64,000 bases of DNA from Anniella stebbinsi (Eukaryota; Chordata; Lepidosauria; Squamata; Anniellidae): contig JARDYH010000001.1 in assembly GCA_029215795.1 (NCBI GenBank), positions 13,167,501 through 13,231,500 of the forward strand. The letters run 5' to 3'. How positions within the stretch are numbered: the first letter of the stretch is position 1; every line of letters begins with the position of its first letter. Positions 11,713 to 24,669 of this stretch are shown one piece after another. Position numbers and translations under genes: made by a program. The notes under the pieces were generated by a model, which had not been told where the DNA came from, did no database searches, and saw only the letters and a list, made by a program, of their open reading frames with translations.

Positions 11713-13339
11713 GTTGTTGATATCGTTATCAATTTGCTTTTCCCAGCAAGATATTTTCCCCCCTAATGTTCAACCAAACCCTTTCCTCCTCCTGTAAGAA
11801 GATGCACTTCCTCAGTGTGGATGCAGGGGCTTCTCAGCCAGATGGCTTGGAGATATTGTTTGAAGATATTGGGCAATCCCCTTCCCAAATAAAAAGCAAG
11901 AGATAGATAAATGAAGGGAAAGAGTAATTGGGAATGCAGAGACCATGCCTTCAAGTACAATACCTGTGCATCCTCAGTCCTTCCCCAGCCCACAAATTGC
12001 TGCTCCATGAAGAGTGAGAGGAGAGAACACAAAAACTCATGGCCATGGAGTGTCTTCTGCCCACACCCTATAATCCTGCAATGAGTGGAAACTGCATACT
12101 AGCTTGTCCTACTCAACAAATAGTAGTAATGATGTTCCATACCCACCACAAAGACAAATCATCCACATTCCCTTTGAATTTTGAGTAGAAGGCCATTCAG
12201 AGCATCTCTACACCAGCGATATGTGGCAGGGTCATGACTGGCCACTCAAGGAAGTTGCATACAAAGCACCCACTAGAATGCACTGTCCCATTTAAGTATA
12301 TAAGCACCAAGAAGAGGGGAAGTTTTCAATTACAGACCACGTACTCGCCATCCTCTGCCCATGTAATGCAGCCCATTACAATCATACAAGAGAAGCAGGA
12401 AGCAAAGCCCTGGCAAGGCAACACAATTTCCCCATAATGTAGAAAACGCCCTCAGAGACCTCTCCACTCAATATACAAATGACCAGGACTGGAGTTCTTT
12501 GTCACTCATGCATAGCTCTGCCCACCTTACATACATTGATATGCCCTGTTGTTTCATAATACCTATCTGAACAGGACTATGGTTTCTGAAATTAGAGTAT
12601 CAGCCCTGACCAACTCTGTTTCATCCCAGCATACATTTATTTGAAAGTGGGTGCTTAAGACTATTGTAAGCTGGGCCATGCATTTAATTGTACACTTCAG
12701 ACCTTGCGCTCGGCAACTTGGAGATGCATTAAAAGATCATTAGTTGAAGTGCTTCTGAAACCCTGACCTCATGAACTGACCTACAGGCATTTCCAATACT
12801 TTGCAGATGCATTAATAACGTCTGCAGAACAAGGCGTCAATTTTGTCCGTCAGTCCAACAGGAAAAAGATGGCAATCAGAGAAGCAGTTTGACTGATCAA
12901 GTGAAAGAGTGGTACCTCATAACGCTTCCATTAAGGCTCATGAAACAGCTATTACGTTTCTGTGGAGAAATGATCGTTTCAACCCTTTAGCAACACAGAT
13001 GGGGCACAGGGAATGTTGCTTGAATGGCAAGGCGACTACCGAATGGTTTAAACTATGGCTGGGCTATCTTCATCCAGATTTGAGGACCCCCTTTACAAAG
13101 AAGCTGTGGCTTCCTTTTCCCTCTTTTTTTCCATGTTTAACCTTTGAAAAGCCGCTACCTGTAAGTGCAGCGGAAAGCATACTTCCGTTCCCCCGCTCTA
13201 TGTATGTTGAGATCTAAAACCATAGAGCCAGGTGGGAGCTTCAGGCCTGGGGGCAAAATCTGGCCCCCTGGAGTCCCCTAGTTTGCCATGCTTACTTCCT
13301 CCTTTCTCCAACAACCAATTGTTCACTGGTTTTCCAGCT
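11713..13339. other. non-genic stretch, no gene recognised
   Basis: I found no convincing coding region, RNA gene or transposon boundary. Short open frames occur on both strands without motifs. Confidence 0.5.
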
Positions 13340-13415
13340 TTTGTGCAAAGTTTTAATTTTTGTAAACCGCCCAGAGAGTTTCGGCTATGAGGCGGTATAT
13401 AAATGTAACAAATAA
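13340..13415 (+). repeat. L2/SINE-type 3' tail
   Basis: Contains TTGTAAACCGCCCAGAGAGT and GGCGGTATATAAATGTAACA, the usual 3' end of L2-mobilised squamate repeats. A minus-strand relative lies at 55134-55205. Confidence 0.7.
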
Positions 13416-13502
13416 TTCGTTTCCCCCATACTAATAAGTTGAAATGTCTCTCTTAAGGCTTGGCTGCATGGAGCAAGAGCTTCAGGGGACAATTCTACGC
13501 AG

Positions 13503-13605
13503 GTTTAGACAGAAAAATAGCCTATGACTCCCAGTATGCCCCACCAGCCAAGGTGGCTGGGGCATGCTGGGAGTTGTAGGCCTTTTTTCCTCCTATCTAA
13601 ACATA
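13503..13605. repeat. short snap-back palindrome
   Basis: CTCCCAGTATGCCCCACCAG is followed almost immediately by its inverse, TGGCTGGGGCATGCTGGGAG. The outer part pairs GTTTAGACAGAAAA with CTATCTAAAC. This is MITE-like, without a clear duplication of flanks. Confidence 0.65.
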
Positions 13606-14154
13606 GGCCAGATCTACACCAAGCAGGATATAGCACTATGAAAGTGGTATGAAAGCAGTATATAAAGGCAGGAGCCACACTACTGCTGTGTAGTGGTATT
13701 GAAGTACACTGACAACTGTTGGGGCCCATTGACACATACCATATACCGCTATATCCTGCTTGGTGTGGCTCCTGCCTTTTATATACAGCTTTCATATTGC
13801 TTAGGGTGACCAGATAAAATCCAGGTCAGGGCTCAAGTAACTTTAACAGTTGTAGAGAAAAGGGAATTTCAGCCAGTGTCATTTGTATGCAATTAGTTCC
13901 TGGTGAAATTCCCTCTTCATCACAACTGTTAAAGTTGCAGGCACTATACTACAGTGACCACATACAAAAGAAGGCAGGGCTCCTGCAACTTTAACAGTTG
14001 TGATGAAGACGGAAATTCACCAGGAACTAATTGCCTACAAATAACACTGGCTGAAATTCCCTTTTCTCTACAACTGTTAAAGGTACAGGAGCCCTGACCT
14101 GGATTTTATCTGGTCACCCTAATATTGCTATATCCTGCTTGGTGTAAATCTGTC
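13606..14154. mobile_element. GGCC-ended palindromic MITE, split by a second MITE
   Basis: Its left end is GGCCAGATCTACACCAAGCA and the right end, CTGCTTGGTGTAAATCTGTCC, is near inverse. The trinucleotide ATA flanks both sides (13603-13605 and 14155-14157). The element is interrupted at 13802-14121 by a TAGGGTGACCA MITE. Other copies are at 49511, 56530 and 61004. A 3-bp duplication would suit a PIF/Harbinger-like origin, which is inference. Confidence 0.75.
13802..14121. mobile_element. nested palindromic hAT-type MITE, TAGGGTGACCA family
   Basis: Full-length 320-bp copy, TAGGGTGACCAGATAAAATC...TATCTGGTCACCCTA, with an exact 8-bp duplication ATATTGCT (13794-13801 and 14122-14129). The duplicated bases belong to the host MITE, which proves the order of insertion: this copy is the younger one. 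Confidence 0.93.
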
Positions 14155-15503
14155 CATACATAGATTGCACCTGATAGCTACAATGTAGGCTGGGTATTTT
14201 TGTATTTTGGCCCCACCCCTTTTCATTCGGCCTCATCCAACGCTGGAATGTGGCCCCCGAGAGCTTCTTCAAAATGAAATCCAGCCCTCGGGGTAAAAGG
14301 GCTTGCCCACCCCTGCCATTGGGCATCATGTGGGTAGAGAAACATGGCAATGGGAAAAAAGACCAATCACCACCATAGCTTCAATTTTGCAGTGGCCATG
14401 TGTCCTTCTTGACAAGGTGTGCTCCATTTGATGTCACTTATTGGAAGAGCTGCCCAGTCCAAAACTGGTTTAAAGATTAAGAACTATACGAAGGGAGAGC
14501 AGGGGGATTTGACTTGCCTATCAACAGTTAACACCCAAACATCATATTTGAGCAGAGTCACAGGGTCACACAGTTTTAATGTGGAGTTATTTTAGTATTT
14601 AGGTTGATGAGTACAAGAGAGAGAGAAAGCCTTTATTGTGGTGGCCCCACACTTCTTGAATCAGATTCCATGACAGGTTCATCAGATCTCTGCTTTTCAG
14701 GTCTTTGGAAAGGCTCTGAAAATCTCCTGTTTTTTGCTGGTCTTTCCATACCTGTGGGCTGTAGGTTTCATGGGTCAGACCTGCATTTTGTTTTTTTTAA
14801 TAGAATTTTAATAGAATATTTATTATTTTTTATTGCAGTTGTTTTGTTTTGCTTTGTTGTGCATAGTTTTCGCTTGTTGAAAGCCTCTGCCCTTGAAGGC
14901 AGCCTAATAATAATTTTAAATAATTAAAATTAAATAATAATAATAATAATAATGTTATTGAAGAATAGTTACATTTTGGTTTTTCAGTCTAATTCTAATG
15001 AACTGTTCTCCTTTAAAAATAGAAAACCTCCATAATAACTTAGATCTTGCAAGGGATTTTCCACCTGAGTAGAGAGTTTTAACTTCTTATCATTCTAGAG
15101 TCTTCAAAAAATCTCCATGTCAGCAGAAGCAGTATTAATGAAACATGAAGAGTCAACATTAATTAGTGGTAATGGAAAATTAAAACTTGATTATAATTGC
15201 CTTGAATCTGTGACACTCTGCCCTCACTAGAAATATATAAGGAAACTAATTAATTAGTGTTGTGTTACATTACTTTTACAATAGTTTCATTAAACATAAA
15301 AGTCTAAAAAAAAATTAGTCAGGATGACATGAATCCTGTATCATTTAGAGAAAGAAATTTCATATACACGTTCACTTCATTTTTTAGCATTTCTCATCTA
15401 CAAAACTCTGGGACCATGGATTTATTTTTCATGTTTTTTTTTATCCTGCTGTTCCTCCGAAACACTGGTGGGGATTTGTTAGATGAAACTTTCAGAAGCC
15501 ACT
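14155..15503. other. non-genic stretch, no gene recognised
   Basis: Contains an AT-rich (TAA)n run at about 14935-14953 and T-rich tracts. A CCCACCCCTG-like segment near 14309 resembles a hAT element end but has no partner. Confidence 0.5.
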
Positions 15504-16423
15504 GGCTGCATTCGGACAACACTTTTGTCAATGGTGGGTGGTGCAGTCAACTCACAGTTGCATTTTTTGTGGGTACTCCCTACACAACATGCTGCCACGC
15601 TCCCATGGAATAGTTGAGTACTCAACCAGGCATTGGATTGACACTGCCTCCACCCCCCCTCCATGCCTCCCTCCTCCCTCAGTCCTCCAGGTGCTACCCC
15701 AGCAGCCTCTGTGAGTTGTGCCGGCTGAAGCAGAGCAGCTGGCTCGGTTTTGTCCACTCTTGCCTGGGAACTCTGTAGCCAGGCCAAAAAAAAAAAAAAA
15801 AAATCAACTCAACAGGCCAGAAACACCACTGGCTTGGTTCAGACAACACAAAAAACACTGGTTGTGCAAGGAGACAACTCTGGAGCCAGTTGTCTCAACC
15901 TTGGGGTGGAAATTGCCTGACACACAAATAGCAACCGTTGCCCTGACTAGGGTGACCACATTTGGGAAACCAAAAAAGAGGACCCTCAGTGGGGTAGGGG
16001 GTGGGAAAGTGGCTTTCCGGGGCCTCTGAAAAGCATGTCATTCACCCCCACTGCTTTAAAGGCCCCAATTGGAGTGGAGGAGGGGAAAGTGTGTCATTCC
16101 CGCCCTCTACTGCTCCAATCGGGTCCTTTTCTATAATGTCCAGGAATGACATACTTTCCCCTGTAAGGTCCTGATTGGAGCAGTGGGAGGGAAATAACCC
16201 ACCTCCAGAAAGCTCGTCATTCCCTCCAACCACGCTAATGTGGCCTTAAAGGGGAAAGCTTGTCTTTCCAGGACATTATAGAAAATTACAGAAAATCCCC
16301 CCTGACACCCAGGATAGAACAAAAACCAGGACAAATCCGGGGAAATCCTGACCGTTGGTCACCCTAGCCCTGACAGTTGACTCGTAAAACCATTGGTGGT
16401 TTTTGTGTTATCTAAACACAGCC
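15504..16423. mobile_element. GGCTGnATTCGGACAAC-ended MITE, host of a nested MITE
   Basis: The left end is GGCTGCATTCGGACAACAC and the right end, TTGTGTTATCTAAACACAGCC, is roughly inverse. ACT flanks both sides (15501-15503 and 16424-16426). A related copy is at 51769-52294. The internal A-run at 15786-15802 and CCTCC-rich sequence are not coding. It is interrupted at 15948-16366. Confidence 0.65.
15948..16366. mobile_element. nested hAT-type MITE, divergent TAGGGTGACCA subfamily
   Basis: It starts TAGGGTGACCACATTTGGGA and ends CCGTTGGTCACCCTA. The exact 8-bp duplication GCCCTGAC lies at 15940-15947 and 16367-16374. The interior differs from the other copies: it has repeated GGAATGACA / TGTCATTCC blocks around a GC-rich core, so it is a separate subfamily sharing only the ends. 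Confidence 0.9.
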
Positions 16424-16459
16424 ACTGTGTGGCGATCAAGGGGAACTGAATTCCTTAAG

Positions 16460-16694
16460 CAAGGGATGTTCAACCTCAGGCCTGTGGTCAAAAGCAGGCC
16501 TGCATGGGGACTCTGGGGTTCCCAAAATGGCCTCACCACCTTTATCTGGGTCTGCCTCCTTTCCCCAATCACCAATCATTTTTGGCCACACAATATGCTT
16601 TCCCTTTGGTACACCCCTTATTCCTTCAGGCCTATCCAGCAGCATCTCCCAAATTCAATTCAGCCCTCTGAATGACAGAGGTTGGACATCCTTG
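16460..16694. mobile_element. MITE-like element with CAAGGATGTYCAACCTC ends
   Basis: Left end CAAGGGATGTTCAACCTCAG; right end GAGGTTGGACATCCTTG, its inverse with two changes. Flanks CCTTAAGC and CTTTGAGC are only loosely alike. This is a hAT-type MITE by end sequence. Confidence 0.6.
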
Positions 16695-16877
16695 CTTTGA
16701 GCTCTGGGAGGTAGCAATGGAGCCCAAGGATGACAGCACTGTGATCATTCTGGTGTGGGCATAGCTGCTGACATCAGCAGGGTGACAATCCATTCAACAT
16801 CCCTGTGCTTGCATGGTATTGGCAATGCATTCATGGTCACTATGGCAATGCATTCATTGTCACTACCAAGTATTTAA

Positions 16878-16997
16878 AGCAGCCTTCCTCAGCCTGGCAC
16901 TGTAGAGATGCATTGGACTGCAACCCCCATAGTCTCTGCCCATTGACAATGCTGGCTGAGGCTGTTAGGACTTTGAGTCCAAAACTTCTGAAGGGAA
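16878..16997. mobile_element. partial hAT-type palindromic MITE
   Basis: GCAGCCTTCCTCAGCCTGGC is followed by GACTGCAACCCCCATAGTC, then CAATGCTGGCTGAGGCTG and the inverse GGACTTTGAGTCCAAAACTT. This is the left end and centre of a common palindromic reptile MITE; the right end is missing. Confidence 0.6.
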
Positions 16998-19900
16998 GGA
17001 AAAATAAGTCCTCTCTACTGATGATAAAGATTGGAGAGTTTCAAAATACTCAGCAATTTATGAACTCTTCTTTTGAAAGACTCAGTGTTCATTACTTAGG
17101 GATGATAATGTAGCTAATTCCTTTTTGCCAGTATCCGAAAATGGATATAACCTAAACTTCAACTTTGATTAAAACCAGCCAAATCCCCCAATTTAACATG
17201 CATACCTTAACATTCCAATTCCAAATACAATATTTTCTACACACCCCATGTCCAGATTTAAATTGCCTTAAAGTTGTTTTCAATTGCGTGTATCAACCAT
17301 GCATCCCTGTCTGTCAAAACAAACTCTGCTGATGTGATGCTAAGTGCATCATCTTTTGCCATCATCAGACTCCATCCTCTAGCTCACGGAAATTTATGAA
17401 GTAGGCTGGAATTTCTCCTCCAAGTAAGCCATTTCCAGAATGCCCTGCCCTCCCAGCTCCAAGGGGAGAGTAGTCATGTTCCTGCCAAGTTGGAGGAGGC
17501 TGGTTTAAATCTAAGGACTGTGATTCCTGTTCCATATCAATCTCCATGGAGCAGCTGTCAGCCATTTTGCCTAGTGAACCATCTCTGGCCATTACTGTGC
17601 CAAATAGCTCAGGGCAGTATACCAAGAGCCTCCTTTTCCTACCAATAATGCTGCTGAGAAGCTGAGAGATAGAACTGCCTCCCAGAACCCCTTTGTGATG
17701 GCATCTCCTTCACCCTCCCCCTTCAAAACTCACCTTTCCCATGAATCTTTGGCCACCATCTTTTAGTCCCCAATAGAAGTGGGCAAATCTCTCAGTATAG
17801 TTCCCCTCTTTTCTTCTCAAGTTCTTTGTTTCCTGAATAAGAAGAACATCTTTGTGAATTTTGTCAGATTCTTCTTATTTTTAAAAAAAAATGAACAGAA
17901 TTTAAGTTCTCACCCATCTGCATCAGTCAGTTCAATAGGTATTTTATTTGTTTGTTTATTTATGTAAAAAAAAAAAAGACCACCTTTAATATTGGTACAG
18001 ACTATGATGTATCTGCCTGCCATATAGCTGCAAAAGATGAGGAGCCTGGAAAGAAAAGGGGGGGGGGAACAGAGAAAGCAAAAGGAAAAAAAGAGAAATA
18101 GCGGCCCTAATTCATCACTAACGTAGTTGAATACACAGAGTTTCACATCCAGATTTTAAGAGCAATGAACCCAAAGCCCTGAGACAGTAGATGAATCTGT
18201 TAGTTTTGGATTCTCCCACATTCATTTTCATAAAATACATGGTGGTGGTGGTGGTGGTGGTGGTGACGACGACGACGACATTTCAAATTCTTTTTGAGCA
18301 GAATATGGAGCACTTTGTGAATTTTGGTAAATTCTGTTCAAAACCAAACTGGAACAAAATTCTCATCCATTGTTAATTCCAACACTCCACTAAGGCTAAG
18401 TTCAAATAAATGTAACTGAACTGCGCACATATTTTTTTCCTGTAATGTCAGCCTGTTCTGGATGGGGTTGTGCTTCCAGGAACCAGTGTGATGACCTGAG
18501 GTCTGCAGGGCATTTGTTTCTGCCTGTGAGTCCTGCTCAGAACCCTGGTCACTGTCCAAGGTGCTGATCCCAGGTCTGTTTTCAAGCATACCTTCACAGC
18601 CACAGTAGCAAGAAATGTGCTCTTAAAAACTAAATGAATGCTCACGAAGCTGAAAACAGTGAATGCATTCTGCCCATTTTGGCTGCTCTCATAAAATCTG
18701 CAGCACACTCACAGACGTATATTTGAGTAGCCATATACTGCCTTTGTATAGTTGTGGAAGTTGGGACAAAGTCCTATAGATAATTCCTAGCTTAATAAGT
18801 CTGCTGCTGTCAGACCATACAAAGGTGGCCAACGGAATGAATAAAACAGGAGACTGGGAATCTATCAGGCGTCTAGGGATATTAATGTCACCGTCAGACT
18901 CAAATAAAATTCCACACTCTGGCATGTCTCCTCCAAGCAAGAATGCACAATAGAAAATCGAGGCGGGGGTTTGGGGGGGGAGCAAGAAGAGAAAGAAAGG
19001 TTGGTTCATTACAACCTTCATTCACATTGAGTATCGCATAACTGTTTTCCATCATTGTTGCAGTATTTCTTAAAATAAAAGAAGGACTATCCTAGCATTT
19101 GAACACACACATAGCACACGGACGATGGCTAAATGCCATCTGTTACTCTAGATGTGTTTTCCATAAGGCCACAAGATTTAGTGATGACCACGCACCTTTT
19201 AAATGATTCGTTGTACAACGTTATAAAAGATAACAGCACCCACATTAGGCCTGGTAGCAGCCACTGGAAGACATCAAATCACCAGGGAGATACTAGGGCT
19301 GGCCAACCCCCCTACACACACACCATCCCACAGTTTGAAACATCTGGCCAACTTGAGATAAAGCAAACAGCTCTTAGGGTACCTGTATATGCAGGGTCTG
19401 GGGCAAGTAGCTTGGTCTAGCCTCCATGGAGTGGGCAGGTTGGCCAGACCAAGAGGTAAAACACAAGTATTTAAATGCTGCCCACACTCCCAGCATGGAG
19501 GATGTAGCAGCAGAGAAGTAGTGGGAAGACCCATAGGTATCCAGGTAAGAAGGGAAAGGAACAGACAGGAGAAGAGAATAGCATCAATATGGAATTCCTC
19601 CATAGCCAGGCACACTATTGGGAGTGAGAGAATTCCAGGGCTGGGACATGTGTCTATTAAACCTTTTTGGGGGAATTTCAGAGGATTGAAATTCCCAGAC
19701 CTGAAATTCCAGGGCTGGGAATTTCAGTCCTCTCCCCAGCCCCAGGAGTCTCTCCTTCTTTATGTCCTGTCCTTCCCATGGCATTAAGGAGCCAGAAAAT
19801 TGCACACTAGATCTGGTGGAAAAAAGGCTACTATCCCTGAATACCAGAGGGTGTCCTTAAGTGAAGAGTCCCTTAACAGCAAAAAATAGTTGTTTGGCCC

Positions 19901-20544
19901 ACAATGCTTTTCTGGCCCTGAGGATTAAATGAGCAAGTACTCAGTACAGTTAGTTTTGGCATTTAGTTTTTGCTCATTTAAACAGATCCTGCAAGTTCAG
20001 AACCAGCACTCTTGGAGTACAACTTTTGAAAGGCATCCAACACTCAATGATGTCAGTGCATGAATCTGTCGATTATGGTTTTGCTCATTTCTTCATTTTT
20101 CCAATCTTCATCCTGAAGTTTGATTTTTTTTTCAATCTTAAAATTAGTTTGTTCCAAACTGTGAGGGTTGAAAGTTGGCATGGGCATTGGTATGCAATTT
20201 TCCTATGAATTGCTCCCAATACTTGGGTATTTATATGCAATGTTGCTTAGCATGCACTACTTTGTGATTAATGCATGTTTGAATGTTATTTTCTTACTCA
20301 ATACGTGCATTTTGTGCACTTTTCCCTAATATATACACTTATGTACACACTTTATAAAAAAACGGAGAACTCCACTGTAAAATTTGGAGAAGTGTGAATT
20401 GTGAAGAACAGCTGGATTTCAGTTCATGCGTTGGTTCAGGAGTGCAAAATCAGATATGTTCTCATTAACATGCAAATTGAATAAATTTCTCCCCATCACA
20501 AGAGGCTATCAGGTTCAGAATGTGATCCCTGACTGGCTAGGATA
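16998..20544. other. non-genic stretch with diverged hAT-type fragments
   Basis: No gene is recognised. The block GATGAATCTGTTAGTTTTGG (18191) has relatives at about 20060 and 50631 (GATGAATCTGTTGATTTCAG), so diverged copies of one dispersed element are present. A (GGT)n(GAC)n microsatellite lies at 18240-18279. G-rich runs occur at 18059-18067 and 18970-18980. Confidence 0.5.
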
Positions 20545-20715
20545 ATGTTATTAAGAAGCAGCAGCAGATCATGGGGAAAATGTCTGTAAAAGGAAAGGTC
20601 ACCCTCGTATCCTCTCTATGCGTATTCCAAAGGTATTTGGCAGATGGCTGCTGGAAACATAATACTGAATATGATGGATCTTGACGTGATCCAGCAAAGC
20701 CATTCTTATGTTCCA
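20545..20715 (+). repeat. dispersed LINE/SINE 3'-end-like repeat, second copy
   Basis: Related to 7630-7795: it carries GATGGATCTTGACGTGATCC, then AGCAAAGCCATTCTTATGTT. It is more diverged than the first copy. Confidence 0.5.
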
Positions 20716-22628
20716 TTTCTTCTTGTCATCTCAGATTGGACATCGTAAACCCAGAGCTATAAATATGGGGAAGTAGTTCTTGGTAGGATCAGGTTTGAGT
20801 TGAACCACGTTCAAAGGAGAAGCTAGGCAGGATGAGATGGAGAGCATCAGAGCAGACAGATAGGAGGCAGGGTATCATAGATGTCTTTGTGAGGACATAT
20901 GAAAAGCTCTGATGGAGCTCACCTAAGATCAGTAGAAGCTGGTAGCTCTGGTTCTGGTGGGGCAGCCAGAACTCTAAAAGAGCTATCCAAGGTGCTGAAC
21001 CCATTTTGTGACTACAGTTCAGCACTTTGGATAGCTTCTTTAGAATTCTGGCTGCTTCTGACTAAAACCCCAAATGGATTTATAGCCCCAACTGAAATCA
21101 GACCCACCGGCCTCCACTGCTGGGCCAGCTCCATCACATCCAGAATCCTGTGCCCCACAGTGGCTATCCAGATGCTTTTTTGAAGCCCACAAGCAGAGTA
21201 TGAAGGCAATAGCCTTCTTCTATAATCCTCCACCCCACACACACACAAATGTTTTTCAGTGACATATTGATGAGAGTAGACATCTGGAAAGGAGCAGTCA
21301 ATAGCAGAACTTATTGTTACCATTTAAGAAGATAGTTTCTCCAACCCCAGATCTGCCACTACTGGCATCTGTTCTTATTCTGCTCCTTTGATACAGTGAT
21401 GGCACCAGGTTTTTCAACTAATGGCCTCAACTGTTTGGCTGCAGTTCAAGCAAATTGTGCCATCACTTGCAGTTAAAAAAAATAATGCACATAAGACACA
21501 GAGAGAGCACACAAAATAGTCCACAGTTTTTCTATATAGGGGTGATAGCGATGAGGAATATCTACTTGGCAGTATTTATCAACGGGACAGAAGGCTGGTC
21601 GTTTGATGTTCTACACCAAAGCTTTCCAAAGCTAACATGCAGCCTATTAAGCTCTGTGTCCTTTGGCTGACGTGCTTCATTCTGATTCATGGCTGCCATG
21701 GAAACAGAAGTTCTTATGAAATATTTTCAGAACATACAGCCAATGCATAATGTCCAGCATCCCCCCCTCAGTCAACAAAAGGCAACTGCAGCATTCCTCT
21801 GGCCACCACTGTTGCTGGCTTAGATATCCCAAAACACCATCCGTACATGCTTACAACAACAACAACAAAAGCTTTTCTCACCTAACTGTTCTCCAATTAC
21901 TTCACCCAGAGACCTTTTGCTCTGTTGAACTTCTCATCAAACTGGTAAAATAGACTACACTATCTAGGAACACTATCTACAGTGTCTAGAATTTTAGAGT
22001 TGGAAGAGTGCTATCATGTATCCCCTCAGTCTTCTCTTCTCAAGGCTAAATTTGCTCAGTTCCTTCAGTCTCTCCTCATCATAAGGCTTTGCTTCCAGAT
22101 CCCTGATCATCTCAGGACCAGTCTCAAAACAAAATCATTCCTATTTCAAAGCCTCCCTCACGTTCCTGATACATTAAGTCATTGGCAAAAATGGCTGTCC
22201 CTGACATAGGTTATGTATCAGCTTGGTGGGAGGCATTTTGAATAATGATCTCACACATTAGAGATGAAGGAAATGCAAAATTTAACCTTCACATAGAATT
22301 CACATTGAATCATAATTCAATGTGATGGAGAGAATACATATATTCTGAGCTTCAGGTCTAAGCTTTCCATTCAGAAAATGAAATAATATTTAAAAAGACT
22401 ACAGATTCAATCTGAAATTGTAGTGTTGTTTAAAGCTGTTGGCAAATAACAGCTTAAATTTCTCAACCCTATTTGTGTACAGAGAAATCGGGGGGATTTT
22501 ACTGAATATCTCCAGAGGGAGGATAAATTCTCAATAGTTTCTCATGGGTATGACTCACCATTGGTAATATTATATCACAGTCTATCTAATGTAATCCATC
22601 TATCTTTTTTTTGAGTGGTGGTGGTAAG
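20716..22628. other. non-genic stretch, no gene recognised
   Basis: No gene or named repeat is seen. Open frames overlap on both strands and show no motifs. Confidence 0.5.
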
Positions 22629-22862
22629 TAGGGATGTGCATGGCCAGAAATATCAGGATTGGGATCGGGATTGAAACTTCCGATATCAAGAGTATTGTAT
22701 CAGATGATATTGGAGGTCCCAAGTATCGTATCGGATCCGATATCCAATGAATATCGGAAGTTCTGATCCTGATATCGCACCACCATTTTTGTTGTTTTCT
22801 CCATAGGCTTGCATTGGGGGAAAGAAAACTTTCCCAATGCAAGTCTATGGGGAAAACACTGG
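22629..22862. mobile_element. hAT-type MITE fragment related by end sequence to the giant element
   Basis: Begins TAGGGATGTGCATGGCCAG, matching the first bases of the element at 30494. It then carries repeated ATCGG/ATCCGATAT words and a 66-bp hairpin at 22793-22858 (CCATAGGCTTGCATTGGG... inverse of ...CCCAATGCAAGTCTATGG). No right end or 8-bp duplication was found. Confidence 0.6.
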
Positions 22863-22942
22863 TCGTACTACTCTAACAGTCAGGAAGGTTTTTCTGATGT
22901 CCAGCCAGAATCTGGCTTCCCATAACTTGAGCCCAGTATTCC

Positions 22943-22943
<1 letters not shown>

Positions 22944-22982
<39 letters not shown>

Positions 22983-22994
22983 CAACAACAACAA
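22944..22994. repeat. (CAG)n(CAA)n microsatellite
   Basis: About ten CAG triplets run into six or seven CAA/AAC triplets. The flanking open frames have no recognisable domain. Confidence 0.95.
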
Positions 22995-23878
22995 ATTTTG
23001 GCTCAACTCTGGCTCTACTGTGAAGCTAATAGTCCCAGAGCCAAACCAGGATTTATTTACCCGAGGAGTGCAAAAGCTTTGTAAATATGTTTTTGTGAAT
23101 ATATGTTTATATAGAGATGTTAGGTCGCTGTACACTCCTGTGATGGTTTTTATGAAATGTGTATAACTTGTTCTGGTCTTTGGAGGAAAATGAGGGTAAT
23201 GATGAATGCATATACTGATGAGTTGGGTTCCAGCCTATGAAAGTTCATGCCACAATGCATTTGTTAGTCTTTCCAGTGCTGCAGGGCTCTTTGTTGGTCC
23301 TGCTACAATCAATTAAGAGGTCTCATCTTGTGGATTTTGTATTTTACAAACTGCCAGCACAGGGAGATATAAAGAGCACAAAAGAGAGGAAATGTTTCTT
23401 GGAGCTGTGACCAGATTTCACCTTTTCCTTCCCCCGAACGAAACTTGTTTTGAAGTTCCTGTTCAAGTAAAGCATCCAAAGAATAGGAAGCAAAAAAGAG
23501 TTTGTATGAAACTCACTTAATTTATCAGAAGTGGGGTGGGTATCACTTATTTCTAACACTTACTAGGAGTCTTGAGTATACTGATATTTCAGATTCAGAT
23601 ACATCTACATTTATCCTGGTTTAAGAGAGGCACACTGTAGACTTTCATATAAGATACAACTAGATTTGCAGCAAAATAGAGGGCCAAAGTAGATGATCAC
23701 TTACATTTATATTTTATATGTAACTCATCCAAACCAGATTTAGAAACAGTGAGACACCTTCCAAAATTCTCTACTTCCCTGAGGAGTAGAAATTGTTATT
23801 CTTCAAGGCTGGCTGCAGGAAAGAGGCAAAACTTGCAAAATATGCCAACTGAAAGAATTATATTTACTGTCTCATATA

Positions 23879-24352
23879 TAATAATAATAATAATAATAAT
23901 TATTATTATTATTATTTCTTACATACCTCTCCTTTGGATTGAGGTGGGGAACAACATTAGCACAATACAATATAGATAAAAAAATAAAATTAATTAAAAG
24001 AGCATATAAAACAATCAAGACATCTTAAAATTCTTGGGTTAATATTCATCTGGGTAGGCCTGCCAGAAGAGGCTAGTCTTTATAGCTGCCTTAAACTTGG
24101 AGGGAGTGTTAAGTTGATGAATCTCCTCCGGCAGGCCAGTCCACAATCTGGGGGTGACAGAAAAAAGGTCCTCTGGGTAACAGTTGTCAGCCTAGTTTTG
24201 GCTGACTGAAGTAAGTTCTCCCCAGAGGACCTGAGTGTGCGGGGCAGATTGTACGGTGGAAGGCGATCTTGCAGGTAACCTGGACCCAAACCATGTAGGG
24301 CTTTAAAGGTAATGACCAACACTTTGTACTTTGCCTGGAATGTATCCATTCC
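23879..24352 (-). mobile_element. L2-clade LINE 3' end with C-terminal reverse-transcriptase remnant
   Basis: The minus-strand frame over about 24352-24080 reads KVLVITFKALHGLGPGYLQD, then RTLRSSGENLLQSAKTRL, the usual end of L2-clade ORF2 proteins. It is followed by the equivalent of an 'LWNSLP...F' region with changes and then a 3' tail of TTATT/ATAAT triplets at 23879-23916. The catalytic domain is absent and the fragment is 5'-truncated at about 24352. Confidence 0.75.
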
Positions 24353-24669
24353 TTGTAAACCATTCATTAGAAGACAAGCAGTTAGTTTTTTGGGGAAGCA
24401 TTCAGCAGTTTCACATTAAGAAGGTCTATCAGGTCTTTGCTCACCAGGTACACTTAGTGTTCCAGATTATTTATTTAAATAGGAAATCATGTTTTGTTTT
24501 CGTCTTTGGTGATGCGGCCTGACTGCTTTCCCAGTTCCTAAATATGTTAAACTGCTTGTTTGATGCAACTAATCATGCAACATTGGGATATAAATCAAAG
24601 CAAATATGCCACTAGAGTCTGTCTGCAACACATGTGCTTGCGTACCAATTCTTAGCTGAAATGGCATCC

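Noticed and set aside
22837..23166. Frame with poly-Ser/poly-Asn
   Set aside because: Translation of the CAG/CAA triplet run; no domain outside it.
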